Below the pieces are notes generated by a model. That model was not told the DNA's origin and did not search any database. It was given only the letters and a program-made list of their open reading frames with translations. Both the position numbers and the translations under genes were made by a program. A stretch of DNA of 64,000 bases from Streptomyces sp. B21-083 (lineage in GTDB: Bacteria > Actinomycetota > Actinomycetes > Streptomycetales > Streptomycetaceae): the NCBI RefSeq assembly GCF_036898825.1, contig NZ_JARUND010000002.1:2418001-2482000 (forward strand). The letters are read 5' to 3'. Numbering within the stretch: the first letter of the stretch is position 1; the number at the start of each line of letters is the position of its first letter. Below are positions 35,779-45,662 of the stretch, piece by piece.

Positions 35779-35835
35779 GCCCGCGCAGAGCATGACGCAC
35801 GTCTGAACAACGGGCTGTCGAAGCCCACACACAGC

Positions 35836-35866
35836 GAGGGGCGCGCCCGTGCAGGGCGCGCCCCTC
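35836..35866. terminator. Perfect 13-base-pair terminator between the small gene and dnaE
   Basis: GAGGGGCGCGCCC pairs fully with 35854-35866 around GTGCA. It lies between convergent genes, 15 bases past the dnaE stop on the minus strand, so it serves both. Confidence 0.85.
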
Positions 35867-35881
35867 ACTCACGTCAGTTGC

Positions 35882-38800
35882 TCAGCCGGCCAGGCAGGAC
35901 GGCCCGAGCAGCACCTTCAGGTCGCCGAAGAGGGCCGGGTCGGGCTTCACCCGGTGCCGGTCGAGTCGCAGCACCGTCGTCTTGCTCGGTCCCTGGAGTC
36001 TGATGCGGACCTCGCTCTCGCCCTTGTGGTGACTGAGGATCTCGCCGAGCCGGCTGATCATCGGCGGAGTGATCTTCAGCGCGGGGATGGTGAGGATCAC
36101 GGGCGCGTTGGTGCCCGCGTTCGACAGGTCGGGGACCTGGAGTTCCATCGCCACCAGTCGCGGCACGTCCTCGCGCTTGTCGAGGCGTCCCTTGACGAAG
36201 ACGACGGCGTCCTCGACGAGCTGGGTCGACACCAGCTGGTAGGTCGCCGGGAAGAACATGCACTCGATGGAACCGGCGAGGTCCTCGACGGTGGCGATGG
36301 CCCAGGCGTTGCCCTGCTTGGTCATCTTGCGCTGGAGGCCGGAGATGATGCCGCCGATGGTGACGACCGCGCCGTCGGCGTGCTCACCTCCGGTGAGCTG
36401 GGAGATGCCGGCGTCGGCCTTGTCGGAGAGGACGTGCTCCAGGCCGAAGAGCGGGTGGTCGGAGACGTACAGGCCGAGCATCTCCCGCTCCTGGGCGAGC
36501 AGATAGGCCTTGTCCCACTCGTCGGTGGTGAACTCGACGTCGAGACCGAAGCCGGGCTCGCTGGTGTCCTCCTCGCCCATGCCGCCGAAGAGGTCGAACT
36601 GCCCCTCGGCCTCTTTCCTCTTCACCGCCACCACGTTGTCGATCATCGGCTCGAAGTGCGCCGTGAGGCCCTTGCGGGTGTGCCCCATGCTGTCGAACGC
36701 GCCGGCCTTGATGAGGGATTCCGTGGTCCGCTTGTTGCAGACGACCGCCTCGACCTTGTCGAGGTAGTCGGGGAAGGACCCGTACTTCCCCTTGGCGTTA
36801 CGGGATCTGATGATCGACTCGACGACGTTCGTGCCGACGTTGCGCACCGCGGAGAGGCCGAAGAGGATCACGTCGTCGCCCTGGGCGGCGAAGTTGGACA
36901 TCGACTCGTTGACGTTGGGCGGGAGCACCTTGATGCCCATGCGGCGGCACTCGTTCAGATAGATCGCGGACTTGTCCTTGTCGTCCTTGACCGAGGTGAG
37001 CAGACCGGCCATGTACTCGGCCGGGTAGTTGGCCTTGAGATAGGCGGTCCAGTAGGAGACCAGACCGTACGCGGCGGAGTGGGCCTTGTTGAAGGCGTAT
37101 CCGGCGAAGGGGACCAGGACGTCCCAGAGGGCCTTGATCGCCTCGTCGCTGTAGCCGTTCTTCTTGGCGCCGGCCTGGAAGATGGTGAAGTTCTTGGCCA
37201 GTTCGTCGGGCTTCTTCTTGCCCATCACGCGGCGCAGGATGTCCGCCTCGCCGAGTGAGTACCCGGCGATGATCTGGGCGGCCTTCTGCACCTGCTCCTG
37301 GTAGACGATCAGACCGTAGGTGACCGCGAGGACCTCCTGGAGAGGCTCCTCCAGCTCCTTGTGGATCGGGGTGATCTCCTGGAGCTTGTTCTTGCGCAGC
37401 GCGTAGTTGGTGTGCGAGTCCATGCCCATCGGGCCGGGACGGTAGAGCGCGGAGACGGCGGAGATGTCCTCGAAGTTGTCAGGCTTCATCAGCCGCAGCA
37501 GCGAGCGCATGGGGCCGCCGTCGAACTGGAACACCCCGAGGGTGTCGCCGCGCTGGAGCAGTTCGAAGGTCGCCGGGTCGTCGAGCGGCAGGGCCAGCAG
37601 GTCGAGGTCGACGCTCTTGTTGGCCTTCACCATCTTGACGGCGTCGTCCATGATGGTCAGGTTGCGCAGGCCCAGGAAGTCCATCTTCAGCAGGCCGAGC
37701 GACTCGCACTGCGGGTAGTCCCACTGTGTGATGGTCACACCGTCGGTATGCCGCACCCAGACGGGGGCGTGGTCGACGATGGGCTCGCTGGACATGATGA
37801 CGCCGGCCGCGTGCACACCCATCTGCCGGACCAGGCCCTCGACGCCCTTCGCGGTGTCGATGACCTTCTTCACGTCCGGCTCGTTCTCGTACATCGCCCG
37901 GATCTCGCCGGCCTCGCTGTATCGCGGGTGCGACGGGTCGGTGATGCCGTTCAGGTCGATGCCCTTGCCGAGCACGTCGGCGGGCATGGCCTTGGTGAGC
38001 CGGTCGCCCATGGCGTACGGGTAGCCCAGCACGCGCGCGGAGTCCTTGATGGCGTTCTTCGCCTTGATCTTGCCGTACGTGCCGATCATGGCGACCTTGT
38101 CGGCGCCGTACTTCTCGGTGACATACCTGATCACCTCGACGCGCCGGCGTTCGTCGAAGTCGATGTCGACGTCGGGCATGGAGACGCGCTCGGGGTTGAG
38201 GAACCGCTCGAAGATCAGACCGTGCGGGATCGGGTCGAGGTCGGTGATGCCCATGGCGTACGCGACGATCGAACCGGCCGCGGAACCACGGCCGGGGCCT
38301 ACCGCGATGCCCTGCTTCTTCGCCCACATGATGAAGTCGGCGACGACGAGGAAGTACCCCGGGAACCCCATCTGGATGATGACGTCCATCTCGTACTCGG
38401 CCTGCTTCTGGCGGTCGTCGGGGACGCCGCCGGGGAAGCGCCGGTTCATGCCGAGCCGGACCTCCTCCTGGAACCAGGTGATCTCGGTGTAGCCGTCCGG
38501 GATGTCGAACTTCGGCATGAGGTTCTTGGCCTCGAACATGCCGGCGGTGTCGATCTGTTCGGCCACCAGGAGGGTGTTGGCGCAGCCCTCCTGCCAGGCG
38601 TCGGAGGAGTCGATGGCGTACATCTCGTCCGTGGACTTCAGGTAGTAGCCGGTGCCGTCGAACTTGAAGCGGTCCGGGTCGGAGACGTTCTTGCCGGTCT
38701 GGATGCACAGCAGCGCGTCATGCGCGCCCGCCTCGTGCGGGTACGTGTAGTGCGAGTCGTTCGTCACCAGGGGCGGGATGCCGAGCTTCTTGCCGATCTC

Positions 38801-39421
38801 CAGCAGACCCTCACGGACCCGGCTCTCGATCTCGATGCCGTGGTCCATCAGCTCCAGGAAGTACCGGTCCTTGCCGAAGATGTCCTGGTACTCGGAGGCC
38901 GCCTTGAGCGCCTCCTCCTTCTGGCCGAGGCGCAGCCGGGTCTGGAGCTCACCGGACGGGCAGCCGGTGGAGGCGATGAGCCCCTCGGACCACTGGGAGA
39001 TGGTCTCCTTGTCCATACGCGGCCACTTCTGCAGCCAGCCCTCCGCGTACGCGTCGGAGGACAGCCGGAAGAGGTTGTGCAGGCCCGTCGCGTTGGCCGC
39101 CCAGATCGTCTTGTGGGTGTAACCACCCGAACCGGACACGTCGTCGCGCTTCTGGTGCGGCTGGCCCCACTTGATCTTGCGCTTGTTGCGCCGCGACTCG
39201 GGCGCCACATACGCCTCGATGCCGATGATCGGCGTGACGCCCGCCTTCTTGGCGGTGTGGAAGAAGTCGTACGCCCCATGGAGGTTGCCGTGGTCGGACA
39301 TGGCGATATGGGACATGCCCATCTCGTTGCACGCGTCGAACATGTCCTTGAGCCGCGCGGCACCGTCCAGCAGCGAGTACTGGGTATGGACGTGCAGGTG
39401 CGTGAACGGCGGCTTTGACAC
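35882..39421 (-). CDS. dnaE: DNA polymerase III alpha subunit
   Basis: 1179 residues, full length. The replicative polymerase catalytic subunit (DnaE1 type). N-terminal PHP domain with HLHVHTQYSLLDGAARL and AMSDHGNLHGAYDFF. Polymerase aspartates are in MPDVDIDFDERRR near residue 420, with GPGRGSAAGS before it. A C-terminal OB fold (VVTIGGIISGLQRKMTKQGN) and tail follow. GTG 39419-39421 has GGAGG well placed. No proofreading DnaQ domain, as expected for DnaE. It stands alone, flanked by convergent and divergent neighbours. Confidence 0.98.
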   Translation of the reverse strand: MSKPPFTHLHVHTQYSLLDGAARLKDMFDACNEMGMSHIAMSDHGNLHGAYDFFHTAKKAGVTPIIGIEAYVAPESRRNKRKIKWGQPHQKRDDVSGSGGYTHKTIWAANATGLHNLFRLSSDAYAEGWLQKWPRMDKETISQWSEGLIASTGCPSGELQTRLRLGQKEEALKAASEYQDIFGKDRYFLELMDHGIEIESRVREGLLEIGKKLGIPPLVTNDSHYTYPHEAGAHDALLCIQTGKNVSDPDRFKFDGTGYYLKSTDEMYAIDSSDAWQEGCANTLLVAEQIDTAGMFEAKNLMPKFDIPDGYTEITWFQEEVRLGMNRRFPGGVPDDRQKQAEYEMDVIIQMGFPGYFLVVADFIMWAKKQGIAVGPGRGSAAGSIVAYAMGITDLDPIPHGLIFERFLNPERVSMPDVDIDFDERRRVEVIRYVTEKYGADKVAMIGTYGKIKAKNAIKDSARVLGYPYAMGDRLTKAMPADVLGKGIDLNGITDPSHPRYSEAGEIRAMYENEPDVKKVIDTAKGVEGLVRQMGVHAAGVIMSSEPIVDHAPVWVRHTDGVTITQWDYPQCESLGLLKMDFLGLRNLTIMDDAVKMVKANKSVDLDLLALPLDDPATFELLQRGDTLGVFQFDGGPMRSLLRLMKPDNFEDISAVSALYRPGPMGMDSHTNYALRKNKLQEITPIHKELEEPLQEVLAVTYGLIVYQEQVQKAAQIIAGYSLGEADILRRVMGKKKPDELAKNFTIFQAGAKKNGYSDEAIKALWDVLVPFAGYAFNKAHSAAYGLVSYWTAYLKANYPAEYMAGLLTSVKDDKDKSAIYLNECRRMGIKVLPPNVNESMSNFAAQGDDVILFGLSAVRNVGTNVVESIIRSRNAKGKYGSFPDYLDKVEAVVCNKRTTESLIKAGAFDSMGHTRKGLTAHFEPMIDNVVAVKRKEAEGQFDLFGGMGEEDTSEPGFGLDVEFTTDEWDKAYLLAQEREMLGLYVSDHPLFGLEHVLSDKADAGISQLTGGEHADGAVVTIGGIISGLQRKMTKQGNAWAIATVEDLAGSIECMFFPATYQLVSTQLVEDAVVFVKGRLDKREDVPRLVAMELQVPDLSNAGTNAPVILTIPALKITPPMISRLGEILSHHKGESEVRIRLQGPSKTTVLRLDRHRVKPDPALFGDLKVLLGPSCLAG

Positions 39422-39658
39422 GGCATGGCCTCCATGGAAAACACTCGGCGACAGGCTGCGGGCAGTCTGGGGGGACAGCGACGAAGTCTATGCCTCGGCA
39501 CTGACAGCGGGAGGGCTGTCCCCCGTACCTTCGTGAGTGGGTCGCGGGCACTGAGGCGTACCGTCGGACGTTGGACGGGCGACGGAGTCGTCCGCCTTGC
39601 CGGGCGACCCGTCCGGCCCCATTCGTCTTGCATCACCTGCACCAGGAGGCACCCAGCG

Positions 39659-40984
39659 ATGTCGGTTCCGCAGCTCAGCGCCGAGCACCGCGGCGAGGAG
39701 ATCCTCACCGTCTTCGACACCGCGTTCGGCGAGCTCCTGGCCGCCGACCCGGCCGCGTTCCGCGTGAAGTTCCGCAAGATGGCGGCCTCCGCGTTCGCGT
39801 TCTACCGGGGTACGGCGTGCCTCTTCTACCACGACCTGGAGGCGGAACGGCGGGGCGGACCCTACCTGGACGAGCGCACCTCGCGCGTGTGGATCCACGG
39901 CGACCTGCACGCGGAGAACTTCGGCACGTACATGGACGCGCAGGGCCGGCTGATCTTCAACGTCAACGACTTCGACGAGGCCTACGTCGGGCCCTTCACC
40001 TGGGACCTCAAGCGCCTCGCCGCCTCACTGGCCCTCATCGGGTACGCGAAGGCACTCTCCGACGAGCAGATCACCGAGCTCGTACGGACGTACGCGGGCG
40101 CGTACCGCGAGCGCGTCCGTGCCCTCGCGACCGGTGCGAAGAGCGACGAGGTGCCGCCGTTCACCCTGGACACCGCCCAGGGTTCGCTGCTGGACGCGCT
40201 GCGCGACGCTCGCTCGCTGACCCGGTTCGGGCTGCTCGACTCGATGACGGAGATCCGTGACTTCGAGCGCCGCTTCGCGCCGGGCGGCGGCTCCATCGAG
40301 CTGGACGCGGCCACCCGCTACAAGGTGCTGGCCGCTTTCGACGGCTACCTGGAGACGCTGCCGGAGTCGTCGCTGACCCGCCCGGACTCGTACCGGGTGA
40401 AGGACGTCGTCGGCAGGCGCGGCATCGGTATCGGCTCGGCCGGACTGCCCTCGTACAACATCCTTCTGGAGGGTGCCACGGACGCCCTGGAGAACGATGT
40501 GGTGATCTACATCAAACAGGCGCAGACCCCGGCCGTCTCCCGGCACATCACCGACCCGGCGATCCGCGGCTACTTCCAGCACGAGGGTCACCGCACGGTG
40601 ATCTCGCAGCGCGCCCTCCAGGACCACGCCGACCCGTGGCTCGGCTGGACCGAGCTGGACGGCCGCGGTCAGCTGGTCGCCGAGGTGTCGCCGTACGCAG
40701 TGGACCTGAACTGGGGTGACATCGACGACCCGGAGGAGATCGCGGCCGTCGTCGCCGACCTGGGCCGGGCGACGGCCACGATGCACGCGGCGGCGGACGA
40801 CCAGTCCGGCGAGTCCCTGGTGCCCTTCTCCACGGAGCGGGCCATCGACGCGGTGATCGCGGCCGACGAGGCGGGCTTCGCGGACGTCCTGGTGGACTTC
40901 GCCCACGAGTACGGCGCACGAGCACGGCGCGACCACCAGGTCTTCGTGGACCTGTTCCGCAACGGCCGGATCCCGGGACTGTGA
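39659..40984 (+). CDS. DUF2252 family protein (kinase-like fold)
   Basis: 441 residues. DUF2252 is related to aminoglycoside-phosphotransferase/kinase-like folds. The motifs WIHGDLHAENFGTYMD and NDFDEAYVGPFTWDL resemble the catalytic HGDxHxxN and metal-binding DFD of such kinases. GIGIGSAGLPSYNILLEG may help bind nucleotide. ATG 39659 is preceded by AGGAGG. It is divergent from dnaE; the 237-base gap shows nothing else I can name. Substrate unknown. Confidence 0.85.
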   Translation: MSVPQLSAEHRGEEILTVFDTAFGELLAADPAAFRVKFRKMAASAFAFYRGTACLFYHDLEAERRGGPYLDERTSRVWIHGDLHAENFGTYMDAQGRLIFNVNDFDEAYVGPFTWDLKRLAASLALIGYAKALSDEQITELVRTYAGAYRERVRALATGAKSDEVPPFTLDTAQGSLLDALRDARSLTRFGLLDSMTEIRDFERRFAPGGGSIELDAATRYKVLAAFDGYLETLPESSLTRPDSYRVKDVVGRRGIGIGSAGLPSYNILLEGATDALENDVVIYIKQAQTPAVSRHITDPAIRGYFQHEGHRTVISQRALQDHADPWLGWTELDGRGQLVAEVSPYAVDLNWGDIDDPEEIAAVVADLGRATATMHAAADDQSGESLVPFSTERAIDAVIAADEAGFADVLVDFAHEYGARARRDHQVFVDLFRNGRIPGL

Positions 40985-41004
40985 CGATCCGCTGTCGGTA
41001 AGCC

Positions 41005-41040
41005 TGCACAGGACCTCTTTAGGGGTCCCCTACAGGTGCA
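41005..41040 (+). terminator. Hairpin after the DUF2252 gene
   Basis: TGCAC/GTGCA outer arms and GGACCTC/GGGGTCC-type inner arms around TTTA, 21 bases past the DUF2252 stop and before the next plus-strand gene. Confidence 0.5.
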
Positions 41041-41060
41041 CATGACAGACTCTCCCCGCT

Positions 41061-41753
41061 ATGGACATATCCGGGACCCAGCTTCGAGTGCTTCGCGCAG
41101 CACTGTTCACGGCGCTCGTCGTGACACTCAGCAGCGCGTCGCACGTCGTGCTGTCCCGGGCCCCGCTGCCGCTGAACACGGTGGCCGCGATCGCCGCCGC
41201 CGTGTTCGTCGTCTCCTACGCCCTCGCGGGCCGCGAGCGCGGCTTCGGCCGGATCGCCGCCCTGCTGATCCCTCTGGAACTGGCCGCCGACACGGTGTTC
41301 ACCACCGGTCAGCAAGTCTGTTACGGCGCGGCCGGCGGCCCGGTGGCGGGCCCCTTGCGTTCCGTCGGCTTCGACGTACTGTGCGGCGGCGGCAGCGTCG
41401 GCACTCCACTGGCCCGGATGACGGCCACCGACACCGACCGCCTCGCCGGCCTGCTGGCCCACGCCGGCCCGTCGACCGCCTGGCTGCTGCTGGCCGCACA
41501 CGTGAGCGTCGGCCTCCTCGCGGCCGCCTGGCTGCGCCGCGGCGAGCGGGCACTCGCCCAGTTGCTGCGGGCGGTGGCCGCGACCACGTTCCGTCCCCTG
41601 CTGCTGGCAGTCGCGGCCGTGACGGTCCGCACGGCCCCTGCGGCTCGCCGGATCCGGCGGCGCCCGGTCCGTCGTACGACCTCCGCGCGCGAGCGGCTTC
41701 TCGTGCACTCCCTGGGACGGCGTGGACCTCCGTGCCGGGTGGCTCAGGCCTGA
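41061..41753 (+). CDS. Integral membrane protein of unknown function
   Basis: 230 residues with four or more hydrophobic segments (near residues 11-32, 38-56, 62-80 and 140-160) and a very basic C-terminal tail (RRIRRRPVRRTTSARER). The central loop has two cysteines (QVCYG, VLCGGG). No ribosome-binding site; ATG lies 9 bases after CAGACT, a possible -10 box. The DsbA-like gene follows after 80 bases. I do not recognise a family. Confidence 0.7.
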   Translation: MDISGTQLRVLRAALFTALVVTLSSASHVVLSRAPLPLNTVAAIAAAVFVVSYALAGRERGFGRIAALLIPLELAADTVFTTGQQVCYGAAGGPVAGPLRSVGFDVLCGGGSVGTPLARMTATDTDRLAGLLAHAGPSTAWLLLAAHVSVGLLAAAWLRRGERALAQLLRAVAATTFRPLLLAVAAVTVRTAPAARRIRRRPVRRTTSARERLLVHSLGRRGPPCRVAQA

Positions 41754-41833
41754 GCCTGAGCACCGGTCAGTCCTTCTACGCATCCCGCCCACGACCACGT
41801 CGTAGGCGCGTCCCCTTACGGAGAAACACCACC

Positions 41834-42649
41834 ATGAGCCAGCGGAACAGCCAGGCGTCCAAGAGCGCGGCCCGTGAACGTCTGCGCGAGGAGCGCGAGC
41901 GCCAGGCCAAGCGCGCGAAGGTCAAGCGGCAGGCCATCGTCGCCTGCTCCATAGTCGGCGTCCTGGCGATAGTCGGCGGCATCAGCTATGCGGTCCTCCA
42001 GAGCAACAAGCCCAGCCACTGGGAGGCCGTGAAGGACGACAAGGTCGTCGCACCGGCCAACTCCACGGGCACGAACGGCACCACCGTCGTCATCGGCAAG
42101 GACAGCGCCAAGAAGACCCTCAAGCTCTACGAGGACCCGCGCTGCCCGATCTGCGCCTCGTTCGAGGGGGCCGTCGGCCCGACCGTCGAAAAGGGCATCG
42201 ACAGCGGCAAGTACAAGATCCAGTACATCGGTGGCACGTTCATCGACAACCACGACAACGGCGAGGGTTCCAAGAACGCGCTGAGCGCCATGGGCGCCGC
42301 GCTCAACGTCGGCGACACGGCCTTCCTCCAGTACAAGACCGCGCTGTACTCGACGAAGTGGCACCCGGACGAGTCGGAGGACAAGTTCAAGAGCGACGAC
42401 TACCTCATCAAGGTCGCCCAGACCGTCCCCGCGCTCAAGGACAACACGAAGTTCCAGAACGCGGTGAAGAACGGCACCTACGACGCCTGGGCGATGGCCA
42501 TGTCGAATGCCTTCAACACCAACAAGGACGGCGTCACCGGCACTCCGAGCCTCGTCATGAACGGCAAACAGCTCAAGACCGCCAACCCCGACCAGCCGTG
42601 GACGGCCGCCGAGTTCACCTCGGTGGTGGACGCCGCCCTCAAGGGCTGA
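41834..42649 (+). CDS. Membrane-anchored DsbA-like thioredoxin-fold protein
   Basis: 271 residues with a basic cytoplasmic start (ARERLREERERQAKRAKVKRQ), one membrane anchor (about residues 34-55) and an extracytoplasmic thioredoxin-like domain with CPIC (near residue 107) and cis-Pro VTGTPSLV. Same layout as the protein at 12300 but different redox motif. Probably a thiol oxidase or isomerase for secreted proteins. ATG has GGAGA upstream; a hairpin follows the stop. Confidence 0.88.
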   Translation: MSQRNSQASKSAARERLREERERQAKRAKVKRQAIVACSIVGVLAIVGGISYAVLQSNKPSHWEAVKDDKVVAPANSTGTNGTTVVIGKDSAKKTLKLYEDPRCPICASFEGAVGPTVEKGIDSGKYKIQYIGGTFIDNHDNGEGSKNALSAMGAALNVGDTAFLQYKTALYSTKWHPDESEDKFKSDDYLIKVAQTVPALKDNTKFQNAVKNGTYDAWAMAMSNAFNTNKDGVTGTPSLVMNGKQLKTANPDQPWTAAEFTSVVDAALKG

Positions 42650-42665
42650 CCGAGTTCGCAGGGCG

Positions 42666-42706
42666 GAGGCCGAGGTCAACCGCGATGTCCGGTTGCCCTC
42701 GGCCTC
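42666..42706 (+). terminator. Long hairpin after the DsbA-like gene
   Basis: GAGGCCGAGG pairs with 42697-42706, and CAACC with GGTTG inside, 17 bases past the stop. It separates the DsbA-like gene from the phoD promoter. Confidence 0.75.
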
Positions 42707-42774
42707 GCGCGCCCCGGACTTCCGCAGGTGACGGGCGGAGCGCCTGTCGCTGAAGAGCGGGAGAACTTTCAGCA

Positions 42775-42809
42775 GTTCACCCAGTTCCGTTGCTACCGAT
42801 CAGTAATCT
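42775..42809 (+). promoter_or_regulatory. Candidate PHO box and -10 box of phoD
   Basis: GTTCACCC at 42775-42782 matches the conserved core of Streptomyces PHO-box repeats. TAATCT at 42804-42809 is a good -10 box. A -35 box would fall at about 42781-42786, overlapping the PHO core, as in PhoP-activated promoters. The -10 box is 8 bases before the phoD GTG, suggesting a leaderless or nearly leaderless messenger. Confidence 0.5.
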
Positions 42810-42817
42810 GATCGTTC

Positions 42818-44482
42818 GTGACCAGTCGACTCAGATCAGCCAAGCGACCCGAGATCCTTGCCCCTCGCCGCCGCACAGTCGTCAAGGCAGCGGCGGCGAC
42901 CGCTGTCCTGGCCGGCGGCCCGCTCGCCGCCGCCCTGCCCGCCCGGGCCGCCGCCGAGGCCACCGCGTTTCTGCACGGTGTCGCCTCCGGCGATCCGCTG
43001 CCGGACGGCGTCCTGCTGTGGACGCGTGTGACGCCCACCACCGAGGCGACACCCGGCTCCGGGCTCGGCCCGGACACCGAGGTGAGCTGGACCGTCGCCC
43101 TCGACAAGGCGTTCACGAACGTCGTCTCCAAGGGCTCGACCACCGCCACGGCCGCCGCCGACCACACGGTCAAGGCGGACATCCGGGGCCTCGCGCCCGC
43201 CACCGACTACTGGTTCCGCTTCTCGTCAGGCGGCACGGACTCCCCCGCCGCCCGCACCCGCACCGCGCCCGCCGCGGACGCCGTCGTGACGGGACTGCGC
43301 TTCGGCGTGGTCTCCTGCGCCAACTGGGAGGCCGGCTACTTCTCCTCGTACCGCCACCTCGCCGCCCGCGGCGATCTGGACGCCTGGCTGCACCTCGGCG
43401 ACTACATCTACGAGTACGGCACCGGCGGATACGGCACCCGCGGCACCGTCGTACGCCCGCACTCACCCGCGCACGAGATCCTCACCCTCGCCGACTACCG
43501 CGTACGGCACGGGCGTTACAAAACAGACGCTGACCTGCAGGCCCTGCACGCGGCAGCTCCTGTCATCGCGATCTGGGACGACCACGAGTTCGCCAACGAC
43601 GCCTGGTCGGGCGGCGCCGAGAACCACACCGAGGGCACGGAGGGCACCTGGTCGGCCCGGCAGGCCGCCGCGAAGCAGGCGTACTTCGAGTGGATGCCGG
43701 TGCGCCCGGCGATCGCGGGCACCACCTACCGGCGCCTGCGTTTCGGCAGGCTCGCCGACCTCTCCCTCCTCGATCTGCGCTCGTTCCGCTCACAACAGGT
43801 CGCCACGGGCAGCGGTTCGGTCGACGACCCGGATCGCACGATCACCGGCCGGGCCCAACTGGACTGGCTGAAGGCCGGGTTGAAGGCCTCGGACACCACC
43901 TGGCGGCTGGTCGGGAACTCGGTGATGATCTCGCCGTTCGTCATCGGCTCCCTCACCGCCGACCTGCTGAAGCCGCTCGCCGAACTGCTCGGCCTGCCCA
44001 AGGACGGCCTCGGCCTCATCACCGACCAGTGGGACGGCTACACGGACGACCGCCGTGAACTGCTCGCCCACCTCCGCTCCAACACGATCCGCAACACCGT
44101 CTTCCTGACCGGCGACATCCACATGGCGTGGGCCAACGACGTGCCCGTGGACGCCGGCACCTACCCGCTGTCGGCCTCGGCGGCCACGGAGTTCGTCGTC
44201 ACGTCGGTCACCTCCGACAACCTCGACGACCTCGTCAAGGTGCCCGAGGGCACGGTCACCGCGCTCGCCGCGCCGATCATCCGAGCAGCGAACCGGCACG
44301 TCCAGTGGGTCGACACCGACCGCCACGGCTACGGCGTCCTGGACATCACCGCCGACCGCGCGCAGATGGACTACTACGTCCTGTCCGACCGCACCGACCC
44401 GAACGCGACCGCCCGTTGGGAGCGCTCGTACCGCACCCGCAACGGCACACAGAAGGTCGAGCGGACGTACGACCGCGCGTGA
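42818..44482 (+). CDS. phoD: Alkaline phosphatase PhoD with Tat signal
   Basis: 554 residues. Secreted phosphatase/phosphodiesterase releasing phosphate outside the cell. Twin-arginine signal [18 protein letters not shown] near residues 17-34 with cleavage after ARA. Metal-site motifs [36 protein letters not shown] and [16 protein letters not shown] start without ribosome-binding site, behind a candidate PHO box, so induction by phosphate limitation through PhoP is likely. Monocistronic by spacing. Confidence 0.95.
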   Translation: MTSRLRSAKRPEILAPRRRTVVKAAAATAVLAGGPLAAALPARAAAEATAFLHGVASGDPLPDGVLLWTRVTPTTEATPGSGLGPDTEVSWTVALDKAFTNVVSKGSTTATAAADHTVKADIRGLAPATDYWFRFSSGGTDSPAARTRTAPAADAVVTGLRFGVVSCANWEAGYFSSYRHLAARGDLDAWLHLGDYIYEYGTGGYGTRGTVVRPHSPAHEILTLADYRVRHGRYKTDADLQALHAAAPVIAIWDDHEFANDAWSGGAENHTEGTEGTWSARQAAAKQAYFEWMPVRPAIAGTTYRRLRFGRLADLSLLDLRSFRSQQVATGSGSVDDPDRTITGRAQLDWLKAGLKASDTTWRLVGNSVMISPFVIGSLTADLLKPLAELLGLPKDGLGLITDQWDGYTDDRRELLAHLRSNTIRNTVFLTGDIHMAWANDVPVDAGTYPLSASAATEFVVTSVTSDNLDDLVKVPEGTVTALAAPIIRAANRHVQWVDTDRHGYGVLDITADRAQMDYYVLSDRTDPNATARWERSYRTRNGTQKVERTYDRA

Positions 44483-44592
44483 CCAGCGCCAGGAATCCCA
44501 CGCGGCAGGGGTGTCTTTGTTCCGCAAAAGAACTGCCACTCCAACGCAAAGCCAAGCCAGCCGATGTAACAATCCTTGCGCATTACCGCCGA

Positions 44593-44631
44593 GTTGACAG
44601 ACCGTCAACCACTCGACGGGCCGTCAACCAC
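44593..44631 (+). promoter_or_regulatory. GTTGAC/GTCAAC inverted repeat with an extra direct half-site
   Basis: GTTGAC-AGACC-GTCAAC (44593-44609) is followed by a second copy of CCGTCAACCAC (44621-44631, first copy 44602-44612), 19 to 57 bases before the small secreted protein gene. TTGACA here also resembles a -35 box. It could be an operator. Confidence 0.35.
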
Positions 44632-44649
44632 ACAGAGATCGGGAGATTC

Positions 44650-45000
44650 ATGGCCACCCCCCAAGGTGTCTTGAAGAAGACCGCGACGATCGCGGGTGCC
44701 CTCGCCCTCGCCGGAATCGCCTCCGTCGCCACGGTGCAGGAAGCCTCGGCAGCACCGGCCTTCGTCAGTCTGACCGTGCTGGACACCCACGGTGCCCCCA
44801 TATATTCGCAGCCCACTTCCTCGTCGACGAGGTACCGCGTGGTGCCGTTCAAGACGACCCTGCAGATCCAGTGCTCGACCACCAAGACCCCCTCGGGGGC
44901 ACGGTGGTTCAGGATCTACGACTCCCAGCCGACGGCATGGGTGTGGTCCGGGCACTTCGAGTCGCTGGTGCACCCGCCCAAGGAGTGCTTCCCCGGCTGA
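44650..45000 (+). CDS. Small secreted protein
   Basis: 116 residues with a Sec signal peptide (KKTATIAGALALAGIASVA, cleavage likely after ASA near residue 34). The mature part of about 80 residues has two Cys (residues 79 and 113) able to form a disulfide, and an SH3-like beta pattern (APIYSQPTSSSTRYRVV, ARWFRIYDSQPTAWVW). Good GGGAGA ribosome-binding site. No family recognised with certainty. Confidence 0.78.
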   Translation: MATPQGVLKKTATIAGALALAGIASVATVQEASAAPAFVSLTVLDTHGAPIYSQPTSSSTRYRVVPFKTTLQIQCSTTKTPSGARWFRIYDSQPTAWVWSGHFESLVHPPKECFPG

Positions 45001-45083
45001 GCGGCCACCCGCTCGACAACTGCGGCAGCGACAGCTGAACGACCGGCCCGGGCCATGCGCGGATGCCCCGGGCCGGTTCGCTC

Positions 45084-45662
45084 CTAAGCCGACTCCAGAC
45101 TTCCGAGGAACCCGAGCGCCACCCGCCAGGTGGCCTCGGCCGCCTCCTCGTCGTAGTCCGGCAGATCGGGGTCGGTGTAGAGGTGACCGGCTCCGGCATA
45201 CCGGTAGACCTCGACGTCGGCGCCCGCCTTGCCCATCTGGAGATACCAGGAGCCCAGCCAGTCGTCGGTCTCGAACGCGTCTGGCTCGGCCACGTGCAGT
45301 TGGACCGGCAGCTCGTCCACGGACGCCGTCTCGGCGATGTCCGACGTGCCGTGCAGCAGCAACAGACCGCGTGCCTTGTCGTCGCCGAGGGCGAGTGTCT
45401 GCGCGGTCGCGGCACCGAACGAGAACCCCGCGTACACCAGGCCCCGCCCGGAATAGGGGGCCGCGGCCAGGATCGCCCGCCTGAGCAACTCGTCCTTGCC
45501 TATGGCGTCTTTGAAGGCCATGCCTTCCTCGACGGTCCCGAAGGTGCGCCCGTCGAAGAGGTCGGGGGTCCACACCTCGTGTCCGGCCGCCCGCAGCCGG
45601 TCCGCCGCGGCGCGCACGGCGGGGCGAAGCCCGTAGGCCGAGTGAAAGAGCATGACGTTCAT
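45084..45662 (-). CDS. Dienelactone hydrolase-like alpha/beta hydrolase
   Basis: 192 residues. Nucleophile elbow GFSFGAATA with Ser in place of the Cys of classical dienelactone hydrolase, Asp in HVAEPDAFE and His in AGAGHLYTD. Start chosen at ATG 45660-45662 (MNVMLFHSAYG); ribosome-binding site is poor. Substrate unknown. Divergent from the MscS-type gene. Confidence 0.85.
   Translation of the reverse strand: MNVMLFHSAYGLRPAVRAAADRLRAAGHEVWTPDLFDGRTFGTVEEGMAFKDAIGKDELLRRAILAAAPYSGRGLVYAGFSFGAATAQTLALGDDKARGLLLLHGTSDIAETASVDELPVQLHVAEPDAFETDDWLGSWYLQMGKAGADVEVYRYAGAGHLYTDPDLPDYDEEAAEATWRVALGFLGSLESA

Noticed and set aside
37361..39418. A 685-codon plus-strand frame opposite dnaE
   Set aside because: Antisense shadow of dnaE without recognisable motifs.
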